A stretch of DNA of 64,000 bases from Cylindrobasidium torrendii FP15055 ss-10 (GCA_000934385.1 KN880435.1:186001-250000); one strand, 5' to 3'; counted from the stretch's first letter, positions 1 to 12,006 are shown. A program made the numbers and translations. Notes: generated by a model not told the origin, from the letters alone.

Positions 1-855
1 TCAAGTCCAGCGTTGACTTGCTACCTTCCCTGGTTCCGGTGTTGATCCAACTCGCTGAGCCCACCGCACTATCTTTCCCGCCTCTAGCCAACCCATCCAT
101 CCACCCTCCCACGACGTCTGCATTGGGCGCTGTTCATATTGCCGCCCTCGAATGCCTTAACAACATCTTCCTTTCGCTTGCTCGCAACCCGAGTTCTACA
201 GTCCAAGCAGACACCGTTGCCGCGAAGGGAATCTGGGATGGGCTTTGGAAGTCGCTCGGACTGGTTGGAACGGAGTTTGGGCTCGGGCAGGAGCGCAGAA
301 AACAGTTTTGGGAATTGGCAATTGGGGTGCTGTGGGGAGTGAGCATGGTTTGGAAGGGCTTCTTGGCCCCCGACGCGCAAGAGGTGGAACTTCTCAAATT
401 GTTCTGCAACTCCTCAGAAGACGAGAGGGTCCGTGTCAAGTGCATTGGCACTCTCGAGTGCTTGGCCCAATGTCCAACCGCTGTAGACGGAAACAAGGTG
501 CGTTAATGTTTTTCGAGTCAGGAGGCCCTCTCAAACAGCATTACGATAGATTATCGCAGAGTACCTGTTTACTTTATTGCCCACGGACACTACGCCTCCT
601 GCAGGTGTCGAACCCGCCATTCAGGCTGGGTCAGCGCTCATCGACATTTATTCCGATGAGACCTTCCCATACGACGTCAACTTCAGGGCCAATGGGTATC
701 TTGAACGCTTGGTAGCTCATGTCGATGCGATGAAAAAGCTGGTGAAGGGTATCGATAGGCGGAAACCAGGCGGACGAGAGCTTCGATTGCGTGGGGAGGA
801 GGTTAGAGACAACTTAGTGGCATTCTTGAAATACCGTAAGGCGCTGAAGCTCTAA
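1..855 (+). CDS. SYO1: SYO1/HEATR3-like ribosomal protein import adaptor, C-terminal part
   Basis: Partial gene: the 5' end lies left of the window. The reading frame is open from the edge to an intron at 498..549 (GTGCGT...ATAG) and resumes at 550 to a TAA at 855. The visible part is helical ARM/HEAT-like sequence. It ends in the family's C-terminal signature: ALIDIYSDE, PYDVNFR, then VKGIDRR and a basic helix finishing with FLKYRKALKL. In yeast Syo1 binds Rpl5 and Rpl11 and imports them together with Kap104; HEATR3 is the animal counterpart. The assignment rests on this C-terminal pattern only, since the Rpl-binding repeats are outside the window. The gene converges on the dehydrogenase to its right. 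Confidence 0.72.
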
Positions 856-1287
856 AACACATCTGGTTATAAGTATATATGTATCGATGTTTGTTGCTCT
901 ATCCAAGTATGATTATGATGATTATCCAATTCCCTTTTACATGTTGGTGGATGTATCAGCAGTTTTTGGTGTGGGAAGAGAGTGTCCTGAAGGCATCTGG
1001 GACCGGTGTGCATAAGCCACCTCAATTTATGCCGCCAATCCTGGTCAATCAACCATGTCTACCAATCCATGTCTCTTTCACATTGTAAAACTGGCTTCCT
1101 GCCGCATCTCAGTTGGCGCATCACGGCCTTGTTTGGTCCTCGACTTGGGTTTAATTGTATGCTAGCATTAAACTGTGAGCGTCTCACAGCCCTTTGAAAA
1201 ATGACATTCCATCGGTTACTCTAATGTACAACAAATCCTATTTATTGTTTATTCCTTATTCCTCACTCTCATCCCTGTCTTCCATGA
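856..1287. other. Intergenic region between convergent genes
   Basis: This stretch separates the stop codons of the SYO1-like gene and the dehydrogenase. It is AT-richer than its flanks and holds no ORF with a family signature. It should contain both 3' UTRs. I see no RNA gene or repeat. Confidence 0.6.
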
Positions 1288-2725
1288 CTACGAGTCGTCT
1301 ACCTCTACCTGGGCGCGACCTGCCTTGCCACTCGAGAAAGCTTCGAGCCCAGCGGCTACTCTGCTTCCTGCCACGATGCCACTCCAATCGAGAGATTCCC
1401 ATGTCTCCTTGCCTTGGATCTTGTGACTGTTGTAAACGGCGCGCGCAGTGACCAGGCGCTGATGGGCGACATCGACGAACGGCATTGGTGAGTTGCATTC
1501 GTTAGTGAGCCTGCGAATGTGTCTGCGGGCGATGAATACTATTGAAGGTGCACAGAGAGATGCCTACTGGGCGTCCTTGATTCCTCCTTCGATGTCAAAG
1601 CCTTTTGTTCCATCAAACGCGTCGTTGTTCATCTTGTCAGAGTAGGCAAGCATTCTACACCTTGGTGATGAATACGACGCTGAACTAATCTTTTCATACT
1701 GACCCTGGGGCGGGAAAGATTTCTATTATAAATGTTAATCGGCATGCTGCTTTTGATTTAGGAGAACAGGTTGCAAACCTTGCACGAGACGATGAACATT
1801 GTCACCGCCGATACCCGACTTCTCCCCGAGAGTGTAGGCCTCGCCTAAGATTTCTAGTGTTCCCAGGATCATGGAGTTAGCAATGAGCTTGTAGGTGTGG
1901 GCCTTCTGGATGTCTTCGCCCAGGTCGACAATCTTGCGACCAATGCCGGGGACAAGGAGGTGGGCGACCTCTTTCTTGGAACGGTAGTTGCCGCTCATGA
2001 CTATTTTTTGGATGAGTAGAAGAAAATAAGAGAGATGTTGCGCAGACTAATAAGGACTTCGCCCTTGGCGGCAACTGCAGGAGGACCCACAACTGGGCAC
2101 GCCACAAAGTGGGCGTGAGGAACAGTAGACACCAGGTCGTCGAGATTCCCTGTATTTTGATGAGCATGAGGAAGTTTTTTCGGGGATAGAAATTACCAGC
2201 AAGTGCGGGGTATATCTGTGGACTGGAATGAGTCGACTGCGAAGGTAAGAGAATTTATGCATACCGTGCTCATGTCGACAAATATTCTATGCTTGGAGCT
2301 ATCATCCTGGGACTGATTGGCTTGAGTCAAAGGTTTTTCGAGGCGAATGATACCTTGATGGCGGCTATCATGTCCAAATAGACGGATTCGACCGCCTCAT
2401 CCGTGCCAAGGCAGGTGAAGACTACATCGCACTCGCGCGCAACCTGGGCGACATCGGATGCAACGCGTGCGTTCCCTGTACCAATGTCGTCGACAAACTT
2501 CTTCGACTTGGCTGTGGTGCGATTCCAGACGAGCAACGAATCGTGGTGGCCGGGGCCGGCATCCTGCAGTTTCTTGCAGAGATTGCGCGCAATGGGAGCC
2601 CCCATGGCACCGAGGCCGACATAACCAAACTGGGTTGGAATTCCGGGCGTTTGTGGGCGCGAGAATGGCACCGAAATGGACGCAAGAGATTGGACAGCAG
2701 GAAGTTGGAGGCCAGACAAAGACAT
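1288..2725 (-). CDS. 3-hydroxyisobutyrate dehydrogenase-like protein (beta-HAD family)
   Basis: NAD-dependent oxidoreductase of the 6PGDH/3-hydroxyisobutyrate dehydrogenase family; in valine catabolism this enzyme makes methylmalonate semialdehyde, normally in mitochondria. Visible: an N-terminal Rossmann motif YVGLGAMGAPIARNL, the substrate loop CPVVGPPAVAAKG, the catalytic-lysine segment YKLIANSMI, and the C-terminal MPFVDVAHQRLVTARAV. The gene is cut into many short exons, including one of 34 nt (VDMST) and one of 19 nt at 1704..1722. Splicing restores QEIFPAPGMLAYSDKM and KDAQHIRRLTNECNSPMP. The start is the Met of MSLSGLQL at 2725; an in-frame Met at 2776 would add 17 residues. The N-terminal 30 residues are Ser/Pro-rich and could be a targeting peptide. 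It is divergent from the kinase gene, 124 bp away. Confidence 0.85.
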
Positions 2726-2849
2726 GATGGTCGACCGTCGAGATACAGGGATCACAGAATGAATGGAGTTTCCCAAAAGGGATCGGGATCTGATGGCAAG
2801 TGAACTTGGACTCCCCCGACGACGACGGCCGCGTCGTCTGTCTACCTAA

Positions 2850-5800
2850 ATGGCCGCTATGGGGCACAACAAAGGCACTCTGATGCCCGGCCAAATGATC
2901 ACCGTGAACAAGTACACCGTCCAGGTCGACCGCTACCTCTCCCAAGGTCCCGCAATTTCTTCCTGGTAGCCGGCGCTGTCCTCAACAATATTTAGGTGGC
3001 TTTGCGCATGTCTACCTTGTGCGTACCGCGACGCCGGTCTACAACACGATGTACCACGTACTCAAGAGAATGGCGGTCCCCGACGAAAAAATGCTGACTG
3101 AAGTGAAGCAGGAGGTAGACGTGATGGTGCGTGGCGGTGGACGGAATCATGATGGGAGTTCTCATAATACGCAGAGGCTGCTTAAAGGACATCCGAACAT
3201 TGTCTACCTCATCGATGCGGCGTCGCACCGGCTTCAGGACGGGACATACGAAGTATTCATTCTGATGGAGTACTGTCCTGGTACGTGGATCGGTGTCGCC
3301 TCCAGTGTGGACTGACCTCCGTCCAGGCGGTGGGATTATTGACATGATGAACCGACGGTTGCGCGAGCGTCTTACTGAAGCCGAAATCCTCACCATCTTT
3401 GCCGACGTCTGTGAAGGCGTCGCGCACATGCACAGCGCGCGCCCTCCACTCTTGCATCGCGACCTCAAGGTGGAAAACATTCTTCAGGCATCGCCAACAT
3501 CCTACAAGTTGTGTGATTTCGGCTCGGCTGCCCGCCCGACGCGCGCACCACAGAGCATGGAGGAAGTTCGCTCCCTCGAAATGGATCTCAACCGCCATAC
3601 CACGCTGCAGTACCGTGCACCTGAGATGGTGGATGTATATTTACGCCGGCCAGTGGACGAGAAGAGCGATGTCTGGGCTCTTGGAGTGCTGCTCTACAAG
3701 CTATGCTACTACACTACTCCTTTTGAAGAGCATGGACCTCTTGCCATTCTCAACGTGGCGTATAGGGCGCCCTTGTATCCAGTTTACTCTGACGCAATGA
3801 CTGGTTTAATTGGTGTGTCGTATTTCATCCATGGCGGCAGTACACTCATCTAGCCCAGGATCTATGCTTCGCGAGCACGGCGTTCATCGCCCGACTGTGT
3901 TCGAACTCTTGGATAGTGTTCACCAACTGCGCGGGACCAAGTCACAATTCCAATACAACCGTCCTGCTCCAGCCTCCATCCCGGTCAAGTCCCCACGCCC
4001 TGCACCATCGCCCAACCCACTTGATACCACAATTTCATACCGCGCTGCACCCCAGGTTGCCAAGCTCGACTTTTCACCCGAACAGGCTCCCACGACCTCC
4101 TCATCCCCATCAAAGAATGCAGGTACTCAAGCTAGAGACAAGGTTCTTGAGGCTATCGCACCCATGCGCCGAGGACGGCCCGCGCGCCAGGAGGGCGACC
4201 AGTGGCTCAACGATGGCTTTGGACACGAAGATAACAATGCATGGAAGAGTGCTGTTCAGACTGCGAAACCTGCAAGCAAAGACGATGCTTGGGCCGTACC
4301 ACATAGGGCTTCACCCGCCGTTCCTCCCAGCCCTGGTCCACGGACAGGGTTCGGTGATGACTTTACAGTACCGAAGCAGTCGCGCACGCCTGCAGCAGCA
4401 GCGTCACCAGCCCCTTCTACTCCCATCTCCGTCAAGTCATCTATCACTCCCCGTCAACCTACCGCAGGCTCGAGCCAAACGTACGGCAAGGCAATGGTCA
4501 AGAAAGATCGTGATGCGTTTGACGGGTTGGGTCTCGCTGTAGCCAGCAAACGGGAACCGACTCTCGGAGAGGCGCGCAAATTGCGGACTGGTCTGGCGAC
4601 AATGAGCATACCATTCTATAACAGCAGTGTAGCATCTGTTACGGCAAAGCCACAACAACATCACCACCAGCCGATGCGACCTACACCATCGCCTCAACCC
4701 CAGCCCAACAATCTCTTGCCGCCGACCCAACCTCTCAAGCCGAGTGGCTCGGGTTCATCCTGGCAGGCATTGTCGCGGCCATCGTCGCAGAACGGGGAAG
4801 ATAAGAATGCAGAGCAGCGATTTCCTTCCTTAGAAGAACTGGATGCACAATTTGGGTCACCACAAGCGCCGTCTAGCAAACCTTCTGGATCGTCGAGGGT
4901 ACCACAAGAGCAGCTTTCGCAAACAGCTCATCCTAGTACTGGACTATCGCGGCGGGCATCCGCGCGGACTCCTGCGACCCATTCAAATTTCGATGGAGTA
5001 CGCTCTCAACAAATAACTGGATATGCAATGCGCGAGGCAGGACGCAAAGAAGGAGACTACAAGGTTTATGAGCAGAAAAGGGCGCACCACAGGTCTGGAT
5101 CTCACGCAACAGGACCAGCTGCGCTTGACCGTCTGGATTCGAATTTCCGTCGTCCTACCCCGTCAAGAAAACGCAACGGTTCTAGGGCAAGGACACCCGA
5201 CCAGCCGCGCCAGGTCCCTTCCCAGTCCACACCGGGTCCCAGCTCGCAGGCGAGCACCCCTCCAACACTGCCACCGCGCCCTGCAGTACAACCTGCTCAG
5301 AAGAAGGACTGGTTGACGGGCGATGACGAAGAAGAGTCCCCGCTAGCGAAGCAACTAACTACTCAGCCTGCTGTCGATGCACCGCACCCTGTGCTGCGAC
5401 AGTCGCCACTCAAGCGTGCGTCAGTTATCCAGAACCATAATGTCCATATCCCGGAGGCCATAGCGGGTGAACAGGGTCTCACCTCGCCGGCGCCCCAGCA
5501 GATGAGCTCTCCGACGAAGAGCGAGTCTGGATCGGTTATTACCAGGGCAAACAGGATGTTCCCTGCATTGGATCCCGTGACCATCGACAAGGATCCTCAG
5601 CGCAACCTTGGCTTGACGGACAACTGGAGTCCTGTTTTACCTCGAGAACGGGAACCAGAATCAAGCGCGGATGAGGCGGAGCCAGAGGATTTGGGCCGAC
5701 TCAGCAAGCCACCTTCGCCTGTGAAGAGAGGTCACAAAGGCAGGCAAAGCTCGGTACACGATCTGGTTGACCTCTGGGGTGGAGGCGGGGCAAGCACCTC

Positions 5801-6743
5801 CAAAGAGCCAGCACGTATAACTCCCGCACCGTTAAAGGGCGCCCCAACGAAAGCTCAGCGACGCACGACGATGATGGTGTCACCAACTGGCGGTGACTTC
5901 GGAATCGGGGACAGGGTTATGTCTCCTGGATTACTACCATCCAAGTCGCAGCCCACACCTTCGAGACAGGAAAATGCTCCAGGCTCCCAGACAGCGTCAT
6001 CTTCACCTGTTTCTTCTCGCGGGCGGCCACAGTCCATGTTCATCTTCCCGAGCTCTGACCAAACACCGTCCCCAGCCATGCCGAGCAACTTGGTTGCACC
6101 CGAAGAGCCTAGGCCTCGCGCGGTTCGGCGGACATCGATCAACGATATGGTACAGAAGTACGAGGCGATAGGCGCTGGTTCGCGTGTGACAGGCATGGCT
6201 GGCCTACGACCGACACCGTTGAAGGTGGCAGAGCAAAATGGGGTATCTGGAAGATCACCGTCGACTGTACAGCGCCCTGAGCACTCTCACAATGCCAGTT
6301 TGCCTGTGCCGGAAGATGTACCTACGCCTGGTGGGAGGATATCGCCGAGCCAGTATGGCAGGGCGTCGCCCAACCACTACAGGACGCTCTCTCGGCCAGT
6401 GTCGCCCGCGCCATCTCAAACACACTTCCAGGCCAGCCAGGACGCAACACCTGTCCCGCAGCGGACGTGGTCAACAAAGCCCGGGCCAATACATACGCCT
6501 GTTCCCCGGAAAGCACCTATAGAACTTGGGGATTTGAGGAACGAGTCAAGCCAGGCGCAAGACCAAGGGGACGGGCGGTCACCGTCCCCAGAGAAACCGT
6601 ACCAGGGAGTGGGCAAGTTGATCGACCAGTGGCAAAAGAAAGCGGGAGATAAGGATTCAGGTAGGACTACGCCTGGCGCAAGGAGGGGAGGCATGGTAGC
6701 GAAGAGGGCGGGGATGATTGGTGGTGGCGCCGGACGCGGATGA
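2850..6743 (+). CDS. Ark/Prk (NAK) family serine/threonine kinase
   Basis: Protein of about 1,200 residues. The kinase domain lies in the first ~320 and is assembled from five exons. Visible motifs: glycine loop LSQGGFAHVYL, catalytic loop HRDLKVENIL, CDFGSA, the APE-equivalent YRAPEM, and the family ending SMLREHGVHRPTVFELL. This matches Ark1/Prk1/Akl1 of yeast and AAK1/GAK of animals, which phosphorylate endocytic coat adaptors and control actin patches. The remaining ~850 residues are Pro/Ser-rich and disordered, with PxxP and basic stretches. Three short related motifs occur in this tail: SVHDLVDLWGG, SINDMVQKYEAIG and GVGKLIDQWQKK. The start at 2850 is the first ATG after a 5' region shared with the minus-strand dehydrogenase. 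The fourth intron (about 3812..3858) contains in-frame stops. Confidence 0.9.
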
Positions 6744-7122
6744 GACGTAGGACTGCATTCTTTACGGCCAGTTCATGATTTAGTTATTTTTTGTGGATTT
6801 AAAGTATACGCTTTCTAGCATTTCTCGTCCAGCATCCTCTCCCCCTTACAGATATTTACCCCATAGTTTGCAACGCAAGCGTTTGGTTACTCAAAAGCGT
6901 TTGGTTACTCGAGAATGATGGACATGTAGGAGTGAGACAATGAACATAACACTCGTAAGTACGAGTTGAGTGCACGATGAATGATTAAAGATCAGTGTCG
7001 ACAGGACATCAAACAACAACGCTAAGTACTCTAATAGGATAATACAGCAATTTTATGACCCGCCTGGGGAGAGAATACAACGGTCGACAATAACTTAGGG
7101 TGGGTTGCGTCGTAAAACCAAA
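6744..7122. other. Intergenic region between convergent genes, with a short tandem duplication
   Basis: Lies between the kinase stop and the copper transporter stop. It contains the 15-mer AGCGTTTGGTTACTC twice, near 6888 and 6904, separated by two or three bases. No coding signal is seen. Confidence 0.55.
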
Positions 7123-8108
7123 TCAAACCACATCTGAGTCGCTGTCCTCAGAATCGGAGTCTAGTCTATGCGACGACGAGGAGTTGGATAGCGGCTTGCG
7201 TCGAGAGTGGCCGAGAAGTGCTCGGGCGCCATCCCGACCTTTACCATACTCCCATGCGGTGCCGTCCTTGTTGTAGGTGCCATTGGAGGCTTCCACGCGG
7301 TCCGTGCTGCCAGTCAGACCCAGCTGTAACGCGGCAGCGTCAGCGCGTGCGATGTTGGATTGGTTTGGATGGATGAAGATGTGGTCAGGTTTTGATTTGG
7401 ACCGTGGACGTGTGCGCGCGGCGCTCGAAACCGGTTTCGGCTCGCTGGTCAGCACCGTCGATGAATCAGATGGTTCGGAGGAGAAGAGTGTCTCTTCAAC
7501 AAGTGAGTAGCTGTTGTAGCTGGCGCGGCGAATGAGCTACGGGAATCAATCAGGATACGGGATGACATACCTTTGCTGATAATGCGGCGGGCTTTGGTAC
7601 TCAATGATGAACTGGCCAAACCCGAGAGCCGTGGCCACCACAAGAATGAGGCTATTCAGGGATTCATGAGGCTATGGTTTGGATAGTGGGGAGGGTGGCA
7701 TCACATACGCAGCGTTGAAGGACATTGCGATGAGCATGTAGAGTCTATCCAAGGATCAGCTTCACCAGTAAATGCGCTTAGCCAGCGCGGAAAACTCACA
7801 ACCGCAGCAGGGCCGCGAACCAGTAGAGACCCGCTCTCCACAACGCGTACCGCTTCCTGCCGTGTCCGATGAACGTTGGTGTCCATTTGCTCTCCAAGGC
7901 GAAGGTAACCAGCCTGTGAGGGAAACGGCGTCAAGTTTCCGGTAACAGATTGGCATTGTACCCACCTCTCAGTCAAGCAAATTCCACAGGTTAGACAAGC
8001 GGCAGCGAGAAAAGAGGGCAAAGTCGTAAGTTGGATGGATGAGAGAAGGACATGTTTTCCTGTGAGTGACCAGTGCAGATAATCTTCCACCTGCGAGGTC
8101 GAGTTCAT
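7123..8108 (-). CDS. Ctr-family copper transporter
   Basis: Spliced from about five exons. The order is a short N-terminus (MNSTSQVEDYLHWSLTG), TM1 (SIQLTTLPSFLAAACLTCGI), a cytosolic loop with ERLVTFALESKW, TM2 carrying the MxxxM copper motif (YMLIAMSFNAALI) and TM3 (ATALGFGQFII). A Ser/Arg/acidic tail of about 140 residues follows. This is the fold of Ctr/SLC31 proteins, which form trimers and pass Cu(I) across the plasma or vacuolar membrane. The N-terminus has no Met-rich Mets motif and the tail no Cys cluster. That points away from a high-affinity Ctr1 type; a vacuolar or low-affinity role is inference. Frame after TM3 is kept only by the acceptor in CGCGCCAG, giving QQSYNSYSLVEE. A Met nine residues upstream (8135) is an alternative start. 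Confidence 0.82.
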
Positions 8109-8490
8109 GGTGTGTGGGGCGAAGTGAGTGGGCAAGTGGCTGAGCCGCTCGAAAGGAAGGTGGAACGACTGCGGCCAATTCCCAAGGTCAGAAAGCAGTC
8201 AAAGGAGCGCAGCAGACAGCGTGCGGGCTGTTGAAGAATACGATGGTTATGGTATGATGGAGAGTTTGAAATTGTCTACAGTCTAAACGGCGTTTGTATA
8301 TAGTCCGATCACTATGGTGATCCACACCATATATTAAAAGTAGCCCAATGCGCCCGAATTGAAACAAACTCTAGATTCCAAATCGACATCTGTGCTAACA
8401 TGTACTACAACAGATCAAAACGAAACAAGATAGATGGTGCTGATAGCTTCGACTAATAGTGGTATTATATAGTAGGTATTCGGATGCACA
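8109..8490. other. Promoter region of the copper transporter and 3' flank of exonuclease V
   Basis: Both flanking genes are on the minus strand, so this is upstream of the transporter and downstream of EXO5. I looked for a Mac1-type TTTGCTC element and found no exact copy. Nothing else is recognisable. Confidence 0.5.
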
Positions 8491-10964
8491 TCATTTGTGC
8501 TGTCTTCTCGACGACGCGAATTCCTCCGCCTTGGTCGCTCTCCATTCGCATTGATCGACGTATTCACAAGAGCTAACGAGGTGGGTCAGCCATCCCACCC
8601 AACCGAAATACAGCAATGGACAGTCTTACTGGCAACGATTAACATGCTCGATGGAAACACCCTCTGCTTGACGGTTCCCCTGCCACCAACCCATGGTTTT
8701 CTTCAAGTATTCGTTGAGGAAGCCCTTCTTGATGTCAAACTCTTTGGTGCCAATTATCGAGCGGTCCAGTGGCTCCTCCATTTCAGGCGTCGAGATGAGC
8801 GGTTCAATATCTTCATCATTGGTGAGCCAATATGTCCAATGTCAAGAGAACACTTGCCTGGTGCCGCGAGCGTGGTGCCCAAACCGCTGGCAGAGGGATC
8901 GCTTACAAAACCGCTCCCATCTGAATTTTGTGAGCCATATGTTGTGCTAAGTAGTGTGACTGACTTCTACTGGTGGCAATCGTCGTGTTGCTATCCGTCA
9001 GTTGTCGATTCCAGTATGCAAGAAGTGACATCTGTTGTGCGACTACGTCGTCCGACGCATTGAGTTCCTCAATGCTTGTAGTATCAGCCAAACCCGCCCC
9101 AGAACTCGCGGCTGGCGCGTCACCAAGATCGCCATGGGATGCTGCGACCGTCAGTCCGCTGGGGTTTGTCGTAGGGAAGGCAGAGGCAACGGGGCCATCA
9201 GCGAACGGACTTGCACCCTCGGACTCAAGAGTTGCAGGGGACTTCGCACCAGGCTGTTTGCGATATATGATTTGTAGTTCTTTATCTACCTTGGCATCAA
9301 GGTCTGTCACCAGTTCACCGAACAAGGCTATCAGGTCATTGAGGTTGTACAACTGTCGACCGTCCGGTATGCCTGATATCTGGTAGATATCCTTCAAGAA
9401 GACCTCCGAGAATGGCCTGGTTGGGTCTACTTCTGCAACGCTCCAGAAAGTCGGGAAATCGAAAGGCTGCTTTCGAGCTAATAGGGTAGAGAGCAAACGG
9501 TGATAAATCATGAGTTGGATCTGAGCCGGGATAGTTTGGTCCTCGGGAGGCATCGACGCCGTTTTGCGCGTCTTTGTGTCAACCAGCTTGAGTGCGTACT
9601 TCGGTTTTTTGGGCAACGGTGGGCATTTTGAGGACTTGCCTCCCACCTTGATGGGCGAGTTTAAGACACTGTCAAGCGATGGTGTCCTCGCAGGAGATGT
9701 TGGTTGGGACTCCACTATGATAACAGATCCTGGGCTAGATGTATCCAGGCTCGGTCGACTTTGTTTTGGTTTTCGCTCGGGTGTGCTCTGTGGACTAGCG
9801 CTGCGAGTACGCTTGGACGTCGACAGCGTAGCAGGCCGTTCAAGGTCATTCTTGTGGCTGTGTGAGTGCTGGGGCACGTCGGCACTCGTTCCCTGACGTA
9901 CATCTCTACACGCCTCAACGCCGTCCAGACTTGTACTTGTTTCTGAAACTTCCCTTTCTTTCGCCCGCCGAGCTTTGAGCGAAACGCGCGCGACTTCGTC
10001 CTAAGATTATGAGAGCTACTCTTGTATAGGATATGTAACCTACAATTATACCCGTCACAACGCACCCTTCGATGACCCCGAAGACAGGCATTTCGCGCTG
10101 AGTATCTGTCAGACTGCATATCGTCCCAGGAGAAGGAAAACTTACTGTGCGCCCTTCGATGATAAGAGCGTATAAAGAGGATATCATGTTCACAATCCTA
10201 CCATATGTTAGAGAAGATGCTTTCGTGGCTCATATGAGCGTTACCTTGACCCCCAACGATCCACAGACGTCAGCGTCTCTAGTTTGATAGTCACAGGCTT
10301 GAGTTCACGCTCCAATTTAAGATGCACGGCCTACAACAATCTTTATTAGGTTCAATGTCAACTTCGATTACCGTTACGCACAGTACCGCGTTTCTGTACT
10401 CGGTCATTCTCAACAGCAACAGCTTGCTTGATCACAATGTGCTTCCCCGTGCGAGATTTGAATTGGGCTGGGCGATGTTCTATTTTCCTGTTGCGCATCC
10501 CGTATAAACCGTACTCGAACTGGACTTCACACCTGTACAGGATCGTTTAGAATAGAAACAGTACTATGGACAAAGACGCACCAAGCTGGTCCCACGATAT
10601 CTGTCACGCTAAGGCCGTGTCTGAACGCTCTGAATCTTTCGTATGGGCTTGGTTCGGCTGACTTCCAAGGCGCTGGTTTCGGCTTTGGCTTTGGCGTGCC
10701 CTCGTATTCCACCTTTACTACGGCTGGCATAAGAAGTGATTCCAGCGTAGTTTTAGAAGAGGAAGCCCTTGAGAACGATGCCGAGTCCAGTAGAGTCAAA
10801 TCTGCCTCGGTGAGTGTGTCGAATCCGCCGTCTGAGAAGTCTTCGGTGCCCAACGAAAGCGTACGCGAGCGCGGTTTGGTCGCCCCAACTGCATCTAAGA
10901 GCTCGAGGTCTTCTTCTGTAAGGCCAGCGAACCCGCCATCTGAGAATTCTGTGTCGCTTTCCAT
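8491..10964 (-). CDS. EXO5: Exonuclease V, Fe-S cluster single-strand DNase
   Basis: Exo5/Dem1 degrades single-stranded DNA, in mitochondria in yeast and in nuclear repair in animals, and holds a 4Fe-4S cluster. Visible: the first cluster cysteine in WCEVQFEYGL, the core PVFGVIEGCVVTGIIDEV, the PD-(D/E)XK-type KLVDTKTRK followed by QIQLMIYHRLLS, and KKGFLNEYL. The last three cysteines appear in RCHSCEYVDQCEWR, restored by splicing the final intron. So all four ligands are present. The N-terminus has two copies of an acidic motif, FSDGGFAGLTEEDLELLD and FSDGGFDTLTEADLTLLD. The start at 10964 begins MESDTEF. An in-frame Met at 11144 would add 60 Arg/His-rich residues resembling a mitochondrial presequence, so two isoforms are possible. 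Confidence 0.88.
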
Positions 10965-11570
10965 GTTGCAGTGCTCAGATGTGAGTGCAAGTGTGGCTGG
11001 GAAGGAGTTGTGACTGCGTGTGTGAAACAAGAGGGCACGCCGAATGTTGGCTTTGGCAGGAAAATGGCGAAAGGCGCATCGAATGTGCATAGAGCACGCG
11101 TTATGGGCGTTCCAGATGGCTGATCTCCTTTGCTGCCAACGCAATTGGCTCGTGGTGGAGGTTAACCAGGATGACCACGATCACGTGAGTAGCCTAATTT
11201 GCGACACGTGTTTGTTGGTTGTTTCTTGATTTCATTCTCAGCTGTTTCTCTTGGTCAGCTCTTGGCCATTTGGCAAAACTTGCAAAAGTGATGGACACTT
11301 TGCCCTATACCCTGCTGAAGCCTACCACGCCCAAGGCGGCGTCTCCCGCACAGGATTTTTTTTTGCGCGGAGTCTGTCTCTCGGACCAGCGGACCCACGA
11401 ATGGCCTCTAGTGGTCTATGCGCCAGCCTCCTCCGTCGACCATCTGCTTACTAGCACGCTGCGCAGAAAAAAATATCACGAATTTCCCCAGAAAATTGAA
11501 GGGATGCATGTCGGATTTCGCCCTGCCGGAGCCCGCCTCCGAGTGTGATAGGGCCGCTGTACCCCGTCCA

Positions 11571-11591
11571 CCTATCCTATCCTATCCTATC
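11571..11591. repeat. (CCTAT)n microsatellite
   Basis: Four uninterrupted copies of CCTAT followed by a partial copy, in the intergenic region. Confidence 0.85.
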
Positions 11592-11997
11592 CCACAATTG
11601 AATTATTGAATCCGACTCGGTCAAATTTTATCTCCAATTATCGACCTCTGTCGGCCTCAGGAGTGTTAGGAGGCATTCGCTACCTTCACAGTCGAGTTGG
11701 CGCACGTCTAGAGTGCCGACCTAGGCTAACGCAGGGCTAGCGTCTCATCTGTGGGAGCCCGTGAACCACTTTGATCGTGTCAAGCAATCAAACAGTTTCG
11801 AGCAAGGAGAGAGACGATATCTGATATACAACAAAGTCCACAGCCCTCCAATTCTCCCATTTTTTGCTCAGATTCCCGCCACTTTCACTTTCACAAGCTC
11901 AGGGCTGATGCGCTCTGTCGGGCAAGGGGGCAACGGGCGCAACAATGGCTGCAAGGCACGCGGATGTGGAGACGTGCCTGGCACTCGCGGACATGTT

Positions 11998-12006
11998 ATC
12001 TGATAA
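11998..12006 (+). promoter_or_regulatory. GATA element ATCTGATAA, candidate iron-repressor site
   Basis: ATCTGATAA fits the ATCWGATAA consensus bound by fungal iron-responsive GATA repressors of the Urbs1/SreA/Sre1 type. It ends 112 bp before the start codon of the siderophore-iron transporter. A related ATCTGATAT lies at 11819..11827. Sequence match and position are direct; control by an iron repressor is inferred. Confidence 0.6.

Noticed and set aside
3916..6700. Several 60-210-codon frames on both strands inside the kinase tail
   Set aside because: Shadow frames of a GC-rich, Pro/Ser-rich coding region; the +977-codon frame explains the sequence.
8497..9063. 188-codon plus-strand frame
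   Set aside because: It is antisense to the EXO5 C-terminal exons, which carry the Fe-S cysteines; no signature of its own.
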